Of a stretch of 64,000 bases of DNA, positions 11,600 through 22,564 are shown piece by piece (the stretch's first letter is position 1; each line of letters begins with the position of its first letter). Source of the DNA: Enchytraeus crypticus. Lineage: Eukaryota; Annelida; Clitellata; Enchytraeida; Enchytraeidae. Below the pieces are notes generated by a model. That model saw nothing but the letters and a program-made list of their open reading frames with translations. It ran no database searches and had not been told where the DNA came from. The stretch is taken from positions 996,001-1,060,000 of the forward strand of contig CAJHZI010000447.1 of assembly GCA_905160935.1 (NCBI GenBank), given 5' to 3'. A program made the translations under genes and the position numbers.

Positions 11600-11630
11600 G
11601 AATAAACATGGCTCTCTCTCTCTCTCTCTT
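11600..11630 (+). repeat. AATAAA plus (CT)n, likely family B 3' terminus
   Basis: AATAAACATGG is followed by (CT)n, the same ending as the family B LINE at 48745-48770. Only the terminal part is recognisable. Confidence 0.5.
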
Positions 11631-12244
11631 AACTTCAATGCAAGCGCAGGTAATGATATAATTTCGTAATCACATTGAATTTCGGAGTTAGGATCAAGTG
11701 CGCTGGTGAAAGTCCCAGCGTTAAGTTTTGGGGCCCACGGTTAGCATAATAATTATACGTGTATTACATATACTGTACATAGTGCGTACAGTCTAGCTGT
11801 TCAACAGCAAATGTTTTAACAGCATATAGCTGTTTTGCTATTATGCTGCTATGCATAGAGCTGTTTGCTAACAGCATATATACTTGTACATGTACATTGT
11901 CAATTTGAAAAACATAGCTCATTGTACAAGTAGTACTAATTATCATTTTACTACCAAGAAGGGCACTACTTTTACTGCGTAACTGTCCTTTCAACAGAAT
12001 CAGATTTGCAATTTTCTAACATTTAAGAAATGTGACGCAATTAGGTCAACGTTTAATATTGCTTTAATTGGGTACAAATTAACTGTAGAGTTAAAGTAGC
12101 TAGATATCTAAATAGTTTTTCATGTAGTGCTTACAGTTAAAAAGGAGTATAGCAGAACCAGCAGCATAGTAATTAACTTCATAACGACTCTTGAGCTAAA
12201 TTTGAACTACAAAACAACCTATGAAAATTGTATGTATATTAATT
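11631..12244. other. Non-coding stretch, no feature recognised
   Basis: Contains local repeats of AGCTGTT / AACAGCATATA around 11795-11880. No gene seen. Confidence 0.45.
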
Positions 12245-12520
12245 CTTCTTCTTCTTCTGGCGCGCTGCCTAACGGCAGGTGTATGGTATATAACTCTTCC
12301 AACCAATTCTATTCTCAGCATTTCTTTTCAGCTCAATATAAGAATTTTTTGTCAAATAATTGCAATCCAACATCCTATGTCTTGGTGTGCTTATAAACTC
12401 TTTTCTCCTGCAATCTCCTTCTACTACACGGCCTTCAGCAAACCAGTCTCCCTTATACTATGTCCTATCCAGTTTTTCTTTCTATTTCTATTAACTGTCT
12501 ATACATCTATTAACTAGTAG
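12245..12520 (-). mobile_element. Family D LINE 3' fragment
   Basis: Reverse-strand relic of the family D terminus (GCGCTGCCTAACGGCAGG, then GGTATATAACTC). The region matching the TATGTCCTATCC...TTAACTG segment of the copy at 27769-28880 follows at 12458-12515. It is more diverged than the other copies. Confidence 0.6.
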
Positions 12521-12789
12521 AAACTATGTTCAATTAACGTCAAAGCATGAAATACAAACGTGCACATACAAACGAGTCATAAATGTGGATAAATAAATCC
12601 TATCTAGTTGACAGCCCACAATCGTAAGCAAAACATACGCAGACACAGCCCACAATCATAAGCAATCATACGCAGACAACAGCTCACAATAATACGCCAA
12701 TTAATGCAGAATACAATTCAGCAGATTCTGAAATAGTTGCTAAAGTACAGAAAAATAGACAAACATGATCAAAAAAGAAGTAAGTGGTA

Positions 12790-13570
12790 AAAAATAATAA
12801 GAAAAGCCAGAGGTGAGGTTAATTAGAAAGTCGTGTATAAAGAGTCTTTATAGCGCTTTATAAAAAGATTAAAAGATTGCAATTTGACTTTACGAATGGT
12901 TAAAGGTATATAATTCCATTCCGAAAAGCATTAACATCTGAAGGACTTATAAAAAATGTTTTGTTAATAGTAAATAGATAATTAGTATTAGCTAATCTGG
13001 TTTATAAAAACGAGTAGCAAGTGGAGAATTAAAAATATCACGCACAGCGGAGGACATTACTCCATGGAAATAGATACCTTCATACACAAATTTTACCAAT
13101 AATGAGTTTATGAAGTTGAAAAATTTACAAAGAATTATACTTTAGATAAAGCTGTTTAACATTATAAGATATAGGTTGACATTGAAACGTTCGTAAAACT
13201 CGATTACATGAATAATGCAGCTGTTGTAGAGACCTTAACGTAGTATGACCATAAATTTCTAATCCATATTGCATATGAGAATAAACGACAGCAAAGTAAA
13301 GATCTTTGTGGCAGTTTTTGGGAATATATTCTCTATGTTAATAAGACATACCATTAAGACTACTTATTTTACATACTAGAAAATTTATATGATGGCTAAA
13401 GGATAGCTTTTCAGTAAGTACACCAAGGAATCTTCAATCTGATAACTTAAACTCTGTCAATTATACCATAATTCATCTTGATGTACAAATCATTATAATT
13501 ATCAATCGATGATTGTTCCTCATCCCCGTTTGGGAAAAATAAGATAACTGTCTCTCTGTACCGACTCTTT
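12790..13570 (-). pseudogene. CR1/Rex1-like LINE RT C-terminal fragment (family B, copy 2)
   Basis: Reverse-strand translation gives the C-terminal half of family B RT in broken frames: an ILFFPNGDEEQ block near 13550, YIPKNCHKDLYFAVVYSH near 13290, and LHYSCNRVLRTFQ near 13180. These align with ILFFPKDDDS, YIPQECHKTLYFSLVCSR and LHYSCNRILPILQ of the copy at 44850-48765. No endonuclease is present, so it is 5'-truncated as LINEs usually are. Confidence 0.75.
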
Positions 13571-13599
13571 CAAAAACTTCTTCATTTGTTTAGTGCTGA

Positions 13600-13690
13600 C
13601 TGGCATTTAGTCATGGAGAAATTTAATGGTGAGGTGTGTCCCCTTGGACTTCATCAAATCCTGCCTTAGTCGCCTCTTAAGACCGAAAAA
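13600..13690 (+). repeat. Dispersed repeat module (GTCGCC...)
   Basis: Short module containing GCCTTAGTCGCCTCTTAAGA. Related copies occur at about 18295-18435 and 22365-22485 on the plus strand and about 26835-26950 on the minus strand, sometimes ending in an ACACGGGG-like string. It is probably the 3' part of a SINE. Confidence 0.5.
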
Positions 13691-14559
13691 ATTGATATTT
13701 ATCTTAATTTAATGCTGACATACTGTAAATCAATTTTATGTACCAACTATAAATTAAATATATTAGTACGCCTATTGCTTAGTATTGACTGAATAGCTTT
13801 ACAATGGCTTTACACTGAAAGAAAAATATTCACTAGTTCTGACCTTATCATTAAAGTACTTGTAGAGAAACTTCTTCCAGTCCTCAGTGTCGATAGACTT
13901 AAATCGAAATTCTTTAACGTACGCCTTCAGAAACGGTTCAAATATGGCTGCACCAAATCATCATAATACATATACAAGTAAAACTAATTTAAGTAGGCAT
14001 TTACGTACATGTAAATCTGAAAATGATTTTCTTTGTACAGAACATGCATATGTAATGCAAAAAAAATTAAACAATAGGAAGTTGTTCAAATTAAATTATC
14101 TTTAGTTACAATTATTGCTATTAAGGGAGTTATTAGATAATTTACAATTTTTGCTATTAAGAGTTATTAACCCATTTAAGCCTAACATTGCGAAAACGCT
14201 AAAGAAAGAAAAACAAAACTTCGCCTGAACTTATTTTGTATTCTTGATTATTACTGGTATTATTATTTTTTAATTATTCAATTCAACAGCTGCAGACAAT
14301 AACATGCATACAATAGTTAAAGTAGGGATATACTAAAGAATAATATAGTGAGAGTAAATATTTCTCAGGTAATTTATACTTGAGTTTGCATAAAACATTT
14401 ATGAAATAATTGGAACTTTCGAGAGATGGTGACCAAGCCGAACACGCACCGAACCCTGTTCAGATAGAAAACGAACCGAACACACAAATTGTTAAATTCT
14501 ATCTGAACCTAAACAAAATTTTTAGGACCGAACCGAACTCTGAGAATTAAGAAAATTCT
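13691..14559. other. Non-coding stretch, no feature recognised
   Basis: AT-rich. A 72-codon frame at 13887-14105 has no recognisable similarity and is not called. Confidence 0.45.
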
Positions 14560-14660
14560 CATCCTAGTATCTAATATGGGCCCATATCAGGGGAATGCAT
14601 ATAACAAAAATGAGAGCGAGTGGAACTGAATTTCCCCCCCCCCCCCACATTAACCACTTA
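14560..14660. mobile_element. Fragment related to the hAT interior
   Basis: The segment GGGCCCATATCAGGGG ... GAGTGGAACTGAATTTCCCC resembles the interior of the hAT element near 3885-3950 (GGGCCCCTAACGGG ... AGTGGAACTGAGTTCCCCC). A poly-C run follows. No termini are visible. Confidence 0.45.
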
Positions 14661-15368
14661 TTTATAAGAAAGCTTCTCATTACCAAATTGACTGCATATA
14701 GCCTTACAAGTAAAACGAGGCAAATTAATTCTATCTCTTGGAATATCATAATATAAACACTCGAAACTCCTCAATAGCCTAAATAACTCTTCATTAAAGT
14801 TTAGCGACATTTACCTGCTCTTTAAATGACAGCTTATTATAATTGTTATTTCTATTATGCTATTTACTTTTTCCAGTCAGTGAACCATTAAGTATAGGCT
14901 AAATGATAATATAATAGACACGGGCTACCACTTGACTCCTCCATCTTCGACGACTTTCATTCCCCTAATTAAACATTATAAACAATGAATAATCATTACC
15001 ACTCATGCTGTTGTGTCAGGGACACGTAGGACAAAACAGGAAGGCAATGAAAAGCCACCTCAGAAGCATATTTCCTCATGATTAAGGCTACATTATACTT
15101 CGGTAAAGGCTTAGCCTTTGCTAGGGCATCAACTAGTTTGTCAGTGAAGTGCTCTTGCTGAGCGTGAAAGTAAACTGTCAATAGGAATAAGTACCTTAGA
15201 TCTACTACTTGCACATAAACCGTGAACACAAGATATTTAAATTAACGGCCATGTAAACCCGATCAATAGCTTACATATCGTACTTAGTCGTCGCATTTCT
15301 GCTTACAAATTTAAGTAATTTGATATATCGGTGAGCAAGTGAGCAAACACAGTATAAGATGAAAGCAC
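14661..15368. other. Probable LTA4H intron sequence
   Basis: No exon with convincing homology. It lies just downstream of the last traceable LTA4H exon on the minus strand. Confidence 0.5.
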
Positions 15369-15507
15369 CTGGACCACCAAGTTTCTGTTCTAGATACATG
15401 AGCAGAGCTGAACCCTTCTCGTATGGTACGATAGAAAAAGCGTCGTCGGGGTCTACACCACTAAGGTCTGGTACTAGACGCGTGTAGGGTTGATGCATGT
15501 GCGGCAC
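15369..15507 (-). CDS. LTA4H: LTA4H exon: DPDDAF / PYEKG region
   Basis: This minus-strand exon of 139 nt starts after a TTTTGCAG acceptor and ends CCAG before a GTGCTT donor. It encodes [20 protein letters not shown], then SIVPYEKG, then [11 protein letters not shown], the part of LTA4H just after the zinc site. By alignment with human numbering, the second Asp (375) and Tyr383 in PYEKG are kept. The residue matching Tyr378 is Phe. It begins in phase 0 and ends one base into a Gly codon. The next exon, which should encode the FLKAYV-like segment, was not found to its left. Confidence 0.92.
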
Positions 15508-15849
15508 CTGCAAAACATTTTACAAGATTACACATCTCTGTAAGAACTCTACTAAATGCCGGACATGGACCTTAAATCCAGCTCCAGCCTCGATAAACTC
15601 GACTCATTGTACTACAGAAAGAATTAGTATTACAAAATTCACTAAAATTAAAATAGTTAAACAATTAATACAATGACGTCACTTTCTGACGTCGTAGAAC
15701 GGGCATACATGATATCGAAGAACAAGAGATGCGACACTGAACGCGATAATAATATAATTATTATTATTTTTAACATTTATTTATATAATAATAATAATAA
15801 TAATAATATTAATACAACAGAACAATAACACATACTGTACATCCTGATT
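15508..15849. other. LTA4H intron with (AAT)n tract
   Basis: Intron sequence with an ATA/AAT trinucleotide run at about 15784-15808. No other feature. Confidence 0.5.
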
Positions 15850-16090
15850 TGTTTGTAATGATACTTTCCTTGGCAAGCTAAAAACCCATCTCCTTCCGCT
15901 TTAGGTCTTAATTTTTACCCGCTTGCCTTAGATATCGGATTTGCACCGTTTTGATCTCACTTTCTCTTTCGGTCTTTGTGTACTCAAACGTCATCGTGTG
16001 GCGTTTCAGCACCTGTTTGTGCAGAGTCTGCAAGAGACGTCCCTGACATTGCCTTATGGCGAGGAACCGGACGTTAAATTCTTATTGATT
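15850..16090 (+). mobile_element. L2-like 3' end with (ATTG)n tail
   Basis: A terminal coding relic (LKTHL near 15875) runs into a 3' UTR with GAGACGTCCCTGACATTGCC and GAGGAACCGGACGTTAAA, followed by ATTGATTGATTG at 16073-16085. The tail is like family A, but with ATTG instead of TTA repeats. The same tail is inserted on the opposite strand at 36418-36530. Confidence 0.65.
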
Positions 16091-16209
16091 GATTGTGCAT
16101 CGAGTATGGCATAATAGCTAAAGACACATTTATTACATAAAAGTCAAAGTAAAACTGTCAGGATGTTATGCTGAGATATTTTGAATAGTAGTGTTTAGTA
16201 TATTATTTT

Positions 16210-17022
16210 ATATCTTCTTCTTCTCAAAGTACCGTGCCTGTTCCAAGCCTAGGCGGTCATGGTCATGGTCATATTCCTCCATATGTCTCTGTTCATTGCT
16301 GCTCTGATCATCTCTGTTTCAGTTAACTGCTTCCATTTGCTAAGACTCTTAATAAACGTCATCCGCTGTCGAACCTTGCATCTTTTGCCATCTATTATTC
16401 ACTGTCACTGCGGCATTTTCAACTATTTTGTTCGGCATAATGTGTCCGAAAAACTTCATCTATTGTCGTCGTATTCGGTTCAAAAGGTCACAACAAGTTG
16501 ACATTCTTTGTAAAACATCTTCATTTTTAACGTGGTCTTTATAAGATATACGTAGCATTCCTCTATAGAACCACATCTCTGTTGCCTCAATTTTCGATTC
16601 CATTACAGAAGAGATTGTCCAAACTTCACTTCCATATAACAATATTGGTTGAATATAGCATTGAATAAGTCTTTCTTGGTATCAATTGATAATTTATGGC
16701 TTCTGAAAATCTTTGACATTCTGTTATATGCCTCCTTAGCCATGTCTCTTCTTCTGTTTATTTCCTTGTCACATTTCCCATTTTGATAAGTGACCCTAAA
16801 TATATGACTGATTCTACGTGTTAGACATTTTGACCTCTTACTTTGATTAAGCATGGTTGTGGCATTTCTAGTTTTCTAACTGTCATACATTCTGTTTTCA
16901 TTATATTTATAGATTATCCACTAGCCTCGCCATGATATATTACAATGTCCAACATTTTTTAAAGTTTATCTGGCGAGTAGTCATTACGTACTATGTCATC
17001 AGCATAACGGATATTATTAAGA
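16210..17022 (-). pseudogene. RTE-like LINE, 5'-truncated (family C, copy 2)
   Basis: Reverse-strand relic of the element at 30402-33851. It starts at a (GAA)n tail (rc of TCTTCTTCTTCTC at 16214) and the AWNRHGT-equivalent end. It runs back through ATEMWFYRGMLRISYKDHVKNEDV and INRRRDMAKEAYNRMSKIF to the RT palm (IRYADDIV at about 16990-17020), where it is truncated. Multiple frame breaks make it non-functional. Confidence 0.85.
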
Positions 17023-17029
17023 TTCTTCT

Positions 17030-17320
17030 TCTTCTTCAGTGCACTGCCAAGTGGCAGGTTCAAGGTACACATTCATACTCAAAGTCTGCTTTCTCGCTCC
17101 ATAGAGCACTCCTTAGACCAAAAAGTTAATCCCTTCACAAAGTCTATGCCTTACCCACACCTTATGTAGCCGCCTACAGCTTGGGAAAAGTATGGCTTCT
17201 GAGGTGGTTTCCCGTTGCCTTCCTCAGTTAGGCGGATTAATTACCATTTCATCCTGGGGGAAAATATTTTATGATGAGGTGGGTCCCCTCTTGCCATCCT
17301 CAGCTCCTGCCTTTAGTCGG
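17030..17320 (-). mobile_element. Family D-associated composite repeat
   Basis: It starts TCTTCTTCTTCAGTGCACTGCC and continues with CAAAAAGTTAATCCCTTCAC, GCTTCTGAGGTGGTTTCCCG and GATGAGGTGGGTCCCCTC blocks. The same order is found at about 22195-22390 and, in part, at 10717-10800, 23355-23430 and 63555-63620. Confidence 0.6.
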
Positions 17321-17324
17321 GATG

Positions 17325-17770
17325 GACGTTTCTAGTAAGGGATGGACGTTTTGTCTAATCTGACGAATCTGAAAGAAAGCGTGACAAACAGCATAGCTAT
17401 GGGATTTAAAGTCAAGGTTTTCTTCAAATATGACTCGAAGGTTTTTGGCTGATCGAGAAGGTGAAAGAGCAAGATGTTAAAAATTAAGAGAGTTATTAGT
17501 AATTTTACTTCTTTGCAAAGGAGTGCCAATTAAAAGGTATTCAGTTTTGGAGGGATTAACACCAAGATATTTAGAACAAAACCAGGAATAAACCTGGTCT
17601 AGAATGGCTGAGAGATGAGTTAGTTTCTGATCGGAATCCTGATTAGAAAAGGAAATACAGTTATGTGTCGTCTGCATCGAAGTGAAAATTTATTGAGCAC
17701 TGAGCAAGCAGGTACATGTGTAGCTAAGAAGAGTGATATATAAAGAGAAGAGGACTGAATGATTCTAATC
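17325..17770 (-). pseudogene. L2-like LINE fragment (family A, copy 2)
   Basis: Minus-strand frames encode NPSKTEYLLIGTPLQRSKIT and a following SFRFVRL block. These match the family A RT C-terminus at 6186-6450 (NPSKTEHILIGTPLQRSKIT). Both ends are truncated. Confidence 0.8.
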
Positions 17771-17799
17771 ACAATACGTTTGGTATTTTTCATACATTG

Positions 17800-18140
17800 G
17801 CTGAAAGAATAATTTTATAGTTCTGTAGTAAGGCCAGTAATGAGGTATGGTTCGGAATGCAGAGCACTAAAAAGGGAACATTTACAGAGTGGCAGCAATG
17901 AGAATGTTACGTCTAATGTGTGGAAGAACTTGGAATGACAGAATGGAAAATGAATATGTGGGGATAAATTTGAATGTTGAGTGGATCGGGGATATGTTGG
18001 CTCAGTCGAGATTGAGATGGTATGGGCATATTGTGAGAAATGTAGATAAGGACGTAGTTAAGAGAGTTTGGAGGGAAAAGCTAGACGTTAGGCTAGAAGT
18101 AGGAGAGCCTAAGTTGAGCCCAGAGGATGATGCCTTTATT
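17800..18140 (+). pseudogene. RTE-like LINE C-terminus (family E, copy 1)
   Basis: The frame at 17889-18149 encodes MRMLRLMCGRTWNDRMENEY and AQSRLRWYGHIVRN, followed by VVKRVWREKLDVRL. This is the post-RT C-terminus common to RTE-like LINEs. The element lacks its RT and its usual 3' end here. Better 3' ends are at 21350-21515 and 25620-25960. Confidence 0.75.
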
Positions 18141-18479
18141 TACAAGTAAGTTAATTTTATTGCTTTAATTTAAGATCATCATCGTCATCATCTTCCCTTA
18201 AATCCCAATTTAACTAGAGTCGGGGTACGAATAGACCGTCTCCAATCCTAAATGGTTTTGAAAATTTTCCATTTGTTTAAATTTGTTAACAGTTTCTGAA
18301 GCCTACACGCTCACCAATCAAATACCCTTTTTGACGTTGGTTTGGATCTGGTCTTATAAGTCGCCTTCTACGACATGTTCATATTTACACGGTTGGTCTA
18401 TTCTTCAAGAAACCCGGACACAACACGGGGTATTGTTTTAATTTAACATTTAATCTTATTTTTTGTAACTGCTTCCACA
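18141..18479. repeat. Family E tail (-) plus dispersed GTCGCC module (+)
   Basis: The antisense family E terminus (CTTCCCTTAAATCCCAATTT) lies at 18190-18245. The module AAGTCGCCTTCTACGACATG, with ACACGGTTGGTCTATTCTTC and CAACACGGGG, follows at 18295-18435. Confidence 0.55.
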
Positions 18480-21345
18480 ATTTTTTTCTATTATATTACT
18501 TATAACTTTCTCTATTCCAATATATATTTATTTTTTCTTTCGATTTACAATATTAATTATTTTATATTTGTTTTAAAATTTTAACGCTTTCAACACGCTT
18601 TTCATCCTGTAACTTTAAAACCTATATCTCCTACAATGATTTTCCTTTATTTCAATTTGCTGATTTCCTTCTGCTTCACCCATAGAAAGAAAGAAGTTAT
18701 TTCCAGTTTTTCATGCTATTGTTAACTCTCACTGCTCCCCACCTGACTAACCATTTCACTAGCAATTCCACCGATCATAAGTCATCTTCATGCAATTTGA
18801 CCTATCAACCTATGCCTCATGCCTCTGTATGCCAGTGCCTTGAATCACTACCTTTACCCGATTTCTCAAAATCACTTCTTCATATTGTTTCACTTAATCT
18901 TACTTCTAGACGACATTTAAATTTAATTCTCCCTCTTCTTCTAATTCTTGCTGGCGATGTTGAATTGAACCCTGGCCTTGTTTCTTCTTCTAACTTGTCC
19001 ACTTACTGTCTCAATGTTCGGTCTGCCACTACAATTACAAAGAATGTAAACTAACTTAAATTAATTCAACAGTACATTCTTGTTGAGTCAATTGATCTCT
19101 TGTTTCTAACCGAATCGTAGTTACCTTCTGGCACTCCACCCCCAGTCCTTAACTCTCTTACTCCTCCTGGCTATTCTATTCTAAAAATTGGTCTCTTCCA
19201 TCTTTTGAGCACATGTTGCTCTGGCTTACTTTTGATTCTAAATCATATCTCTTTTTGACAGTGTACTAGCTTTGTCCAAGTCTTATTTCCTTTCTGACTT
19301 CTCCTCACTTCCTGAGGATATTGATTCTTTGCCATCCGATCAGATCATTATGGGTGATTTCAATATAAACATTGATTCATATAATGATCACTGTTCTTCA
19401 GCTCCTTCTACTACACTTTAGGCTTTTGGCTTCAAGCAGCATATTTCTTCTCCTAACCATACCTCTGGTCACATCCTTCTGATCTTTTAATTACCCGGTA
19501 CATGACTAATTTGATTGGTGGCTTCTGAGTCTCAGAGTTGTCATTGTCTGATCACAGTGAAATTTTCTGCAAATTGCCTGTGGTCATTAACTCCTTTGCT
19601 TAGAAGCAAAGGAGTTAATTAAACTAAATTAAAATAAAGAAACATTACAAATTATTGTAAACTCTCCTCCACTAATATTTCGTCATTTTCTGCTGATATT
19701 ATGGCTTCTTCATTATACTCCAATCCAACTTCAACTGTTGCTAATTTTACACAATAGTTTCACCCTGTGTTTTCGTCTTTATTAGACAAGCACGCTCCTC
19801 TCCTAACTATTTCTTGTCGCTCCAATCCGAGGAAACCCTTTACTTTAGTTGAAATTCTTGTGCAAAAATCTCTACGTTCCGAACTAGAATCTAAATAAAG
19901 GAGAGATAAGAAAATTTATCCTGAGATGGAATACCCCATGATCAAGGCTAACTATGTTAAACAACATATGTTAGTTGATCATATGATCTCCTCCGCCAAG
20001 AGTTCTTACTTTAAGAACTTGATCTTGCAAAATCAAAATTGCCCCCAAAAACGTTGTGGAACCCACAAGTGATTAACTGCTTGGTCGCACTATCCCTAAG
20101 TCACTTCCAAATGCCAATTCTCCTTCTACTCATGCTAGCAATTTTTTAATTTTTGGAGGACAAAATTTCCAGACTCAATTCTTCTATACCACCAGTTCTG
20201 AGACTACTGCACATTCATCTATGCCAAATCCACCTCTACTGTCATATTTCAAACCTACTTCTCGTGAAGAAATTGGTCATCTTATACTCTGCTCTACCGA
20301 CCCGGTCTTGCTCGCTAGATGCTATTCCAACCAAACTACTTTAATCTTGCATTGATGCCCTCCTTCCTCAAATTACCCATCTAGCTAATCTTTCACTTTC
20401 TGAAGGAATTTTTTCCTTTTACTTTTAGAACTGCTGTTGTTTCTCCTCTGCATACAAAGCAGTCACTTCCTAAAGACAATCTTTCAAGCTCTCATCCCAC
20501 ATCCATTTAAATTTCATTTAAAAAATCTTGGAAAAAATAATCTACACTCGCTTATGCAGCCATCTTGAATCTTTTCCTATCTTGTTTTCTCTATCTTGTT
20601 TTGAAATCTGCATACAGAAAGCTTCACTCCACTGCAACTGCCTTACTCAGCATTCATAATGACCTTTGCCTAGCCTTAAACTCTCAAAAGGTATCCACCC
20701 TTGTACTACTTGATCTTTCGGCTGCCTTCAACACCATTGATCACAACATTCTCATCAGTAAACTTAAAACGTGCTTTGGTATCTCTGACTCTGCTATCTC
20801 TCTGATCTCCTCCTATCTTTCTGGCCGCACTCAATCTGTTACTATAGATAATGAACGTTCCCCTGAACTACCTCTTCTTCGTGATGTGTCCCAAGGATCT
20901 GTACTTGGACCTTTACTTTTTTCTTTACTCTCTACACTACCCCACTCAGTTATATTTTGACAATGCTTCAATAAAATTTCACTTCTATGCTGATGATACT
21001 AGCTGTACATCTCATTCTCTAGCTCAGATTCTGATCTGAAATTGCAACTTTCATCTGTTCTTGACAAAGTTTATTCAGGGTTTTCCTGCAATCGGCTCTG
21101 TCATTCCTTTTACTACTTACACTCTCCGTTATAGGTTGAAACACATCTCTTCCCACCATAGACTTTTTCATCTTGCCTGACTGTTTTTTGATCACCAGAT
21201 CCGCACAGTTTAGGATCTTTTTCTTTCACTTTAGCACATATTTTTTCAGATCGTTGGGGTGAATCGATTTATAGTGACATGTGATGGGGGGACATCCCTG
21301 ACATCATCCTTGTATGAGGAAATGGACGTTAAACCTTTATTATTA
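18480..21345 (+). pseudogene. L2-like LINE with 2A-like motif (family A, copy 3)
   Basis: This copy includes the N-terminal segment, endonuclease, RT and 3' tail. An open frame at 18713-19054 ends its first part in LAGDVELNPGL. Endonuclease pieces lie at 19130-19580 (IIMGDFNINID near 19345). RT is at 20153-20960, with YRKLHSTATALLSIHNDLCL, then LVLLDLSAAFNTIDHNILI, then VSQGSVLGPLLF. A FYADDTS palm-C block sits at about 20985. Much of the RT C-terminus is deleted near 21100. It ends GACGTTAAACCTTTATTATT. A 15-bp perfect hairpin interrupts the endonuclease at 19586-19619. Confidence 0.82.
18935..18979 (+). other. 2A-like motif with Pro-to-Leu change
   Basis: The frame reads LAGDVELNPGL. The last residue of the NPGP core is Leu (CTT) instead of Pro (CCT), one base different from the copy at 1264-1266. 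In 2A biology the final Pro is required for skipping, so this copy should not separate its N-terminal segment from the endonuclease. Confidence 0.85.
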
Positions 21346-21349
21346 TTAG

Positions 21350-21515
21350 AGAGAAGTAGACAACAATTGACGTGGGATGTGGTAATTTAGAAGGACATGA
21401 AAATAGGGGATTGACTGATGATATGGTGTGGGACAGAGAGGACTGGAGAAAGTCTATTCGTATCCCGACCCTGGTTAAAACTGGGATTTAAGGGAAGATA
21501 ATGATGCTGGTGATG
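21350..21515 (+). mobile_element. Family E 3' end, copy 2
   Basis: The sequence encodes the WDREDW-RKSIRIPTLVK-like end and the terminal GGGATTTAAGGGAAGATAAT with a GATGATG-rich tail. It directly follows the (TTA)n tail of the family A element. Confidence 0.7.
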
Positions 21516-21814
21516 ATGATTTGAAGTTAGCGATTTAGCACAAGTTAGCTGCTGACGAGGGTTTGCACTTATCAGTTATCACGTGTTATCTGCTGATCTC
21601 TCACGGGCTTAACTGGGCTAGGTCTGAGGCTAGCAGCTCGACCAATCACACGCGAAAGCACTGATGAATATAAGGTGTGGCTGCTAATGAATATTAAGTG
21701 CATGGTGCTAATCAACTATAGCAAATGGAAAATCGCCACCCGCGACACAAGTACGGCTGCGAACCAGTACTTTAATGGAGGACACTCGGAAAGAAGAAGC
21801 GCTAGAAATGTGGC

Positions 21815-22137
21815 TATAAAGAATAGAGAAAAAATCAAATGGACTGACAAAATTACAAACAAATTAAGGCTAAATGACGCTGACACAAGTTAAATATGAT
21901 AAATATGACCCGAATACAAAGTTCTGTTGGAGAGGTCATGTTCTGAAAGGGGATGGTTTATTAGAAAAAAAACTGAAGAAAGAATGGATGAAAAATGGGT
22001 TAGGGGAAGACAGAGACTTGGGATGCCATATGATTGGATAATTTATTCGTTAAATGATATAAAAAGGAAAGCATAGAATAGAAATGTAGAGGAGTTATAA
22101 GCCATAGACCTACCAATAGGTAGAAAACTGAGAGTGG

Positions 22138-22168
<31 letters not shown>

Positions 22169-22170
22169 CG
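21815..22170 (+). pseudogene. Diverged family D LINE C-terminus with (GA)n tail
   Basis: Frames in this stretch give IKWTDKITN, a GHVLKGDGLL block, RGRQRLGMPYDW and a tail merging into (GA)n at 22133-22167. They parallel ISWTQKVTNEDVL, GHILRGEGLL and RGRPRLGMLDD of the copy at 27769-28880. Stops are frequent. The coding tail ending in an Arg-Glu repeat is the microsatellite being translated. Confidence 0.6.
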
Positions 22171-22189
22171 AGAGAATGTGTGTTTTCCA

Positions 22190-22485
22190 AGCACGCTGTT
22201 CCAATCAGTTCCATTGTATATATTCTTACAGTCTGCTGTCACGCTCCTAAAGAGAAATACATCACTCAAAAAGTTAATCTATTCCAAAAAGGCTATCTAT
22301 GACTTATCCACACCTATATAGGCCTATACGCCATTGCTTGAAAAAATAAGGCTTTTGATGAGGTCTCCGTTTGCATTCCTCAGTTCTTGCTTAGTCACCT
22401 CTTACGACGCATGCAGTTTACTGTTGGTTTAGTCATCAATAGACCGACCGGATTAACACGGGGAGGACACAACACAGCGTCGGTG
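22190..22485 (+). repeat. Composite repeat and GTCGCC-type module
   Basis: CAAAAAGTTAATCTATTCC and GATGAGGTCTCCGTTTGCAT match the unit at 17055-17220. GCTTAGTCACCTCTTACGAC, then AACACGGGGAGG, matches the dispersed module at 18295-18435. Confidence 0.55.
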
Positions 22486-22564
22486 TTGATATTTATATAT
22501 TTATTAATAGCTGCCAACATTAACACCTCAAGTAAAATAATAAAAATAGAATAATTATGTTAAC

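Noticed and set aside
14996..15229. Minus-strand frame with HFTDKLVDALAKAKPLP, faintly like the LTA4H C-terminal helical domain
   Set aside because: The exons that must come between it and LGGP do not fit in the 140 bp available, and a good donor is lacking. Similarity is limited to a few common residues.
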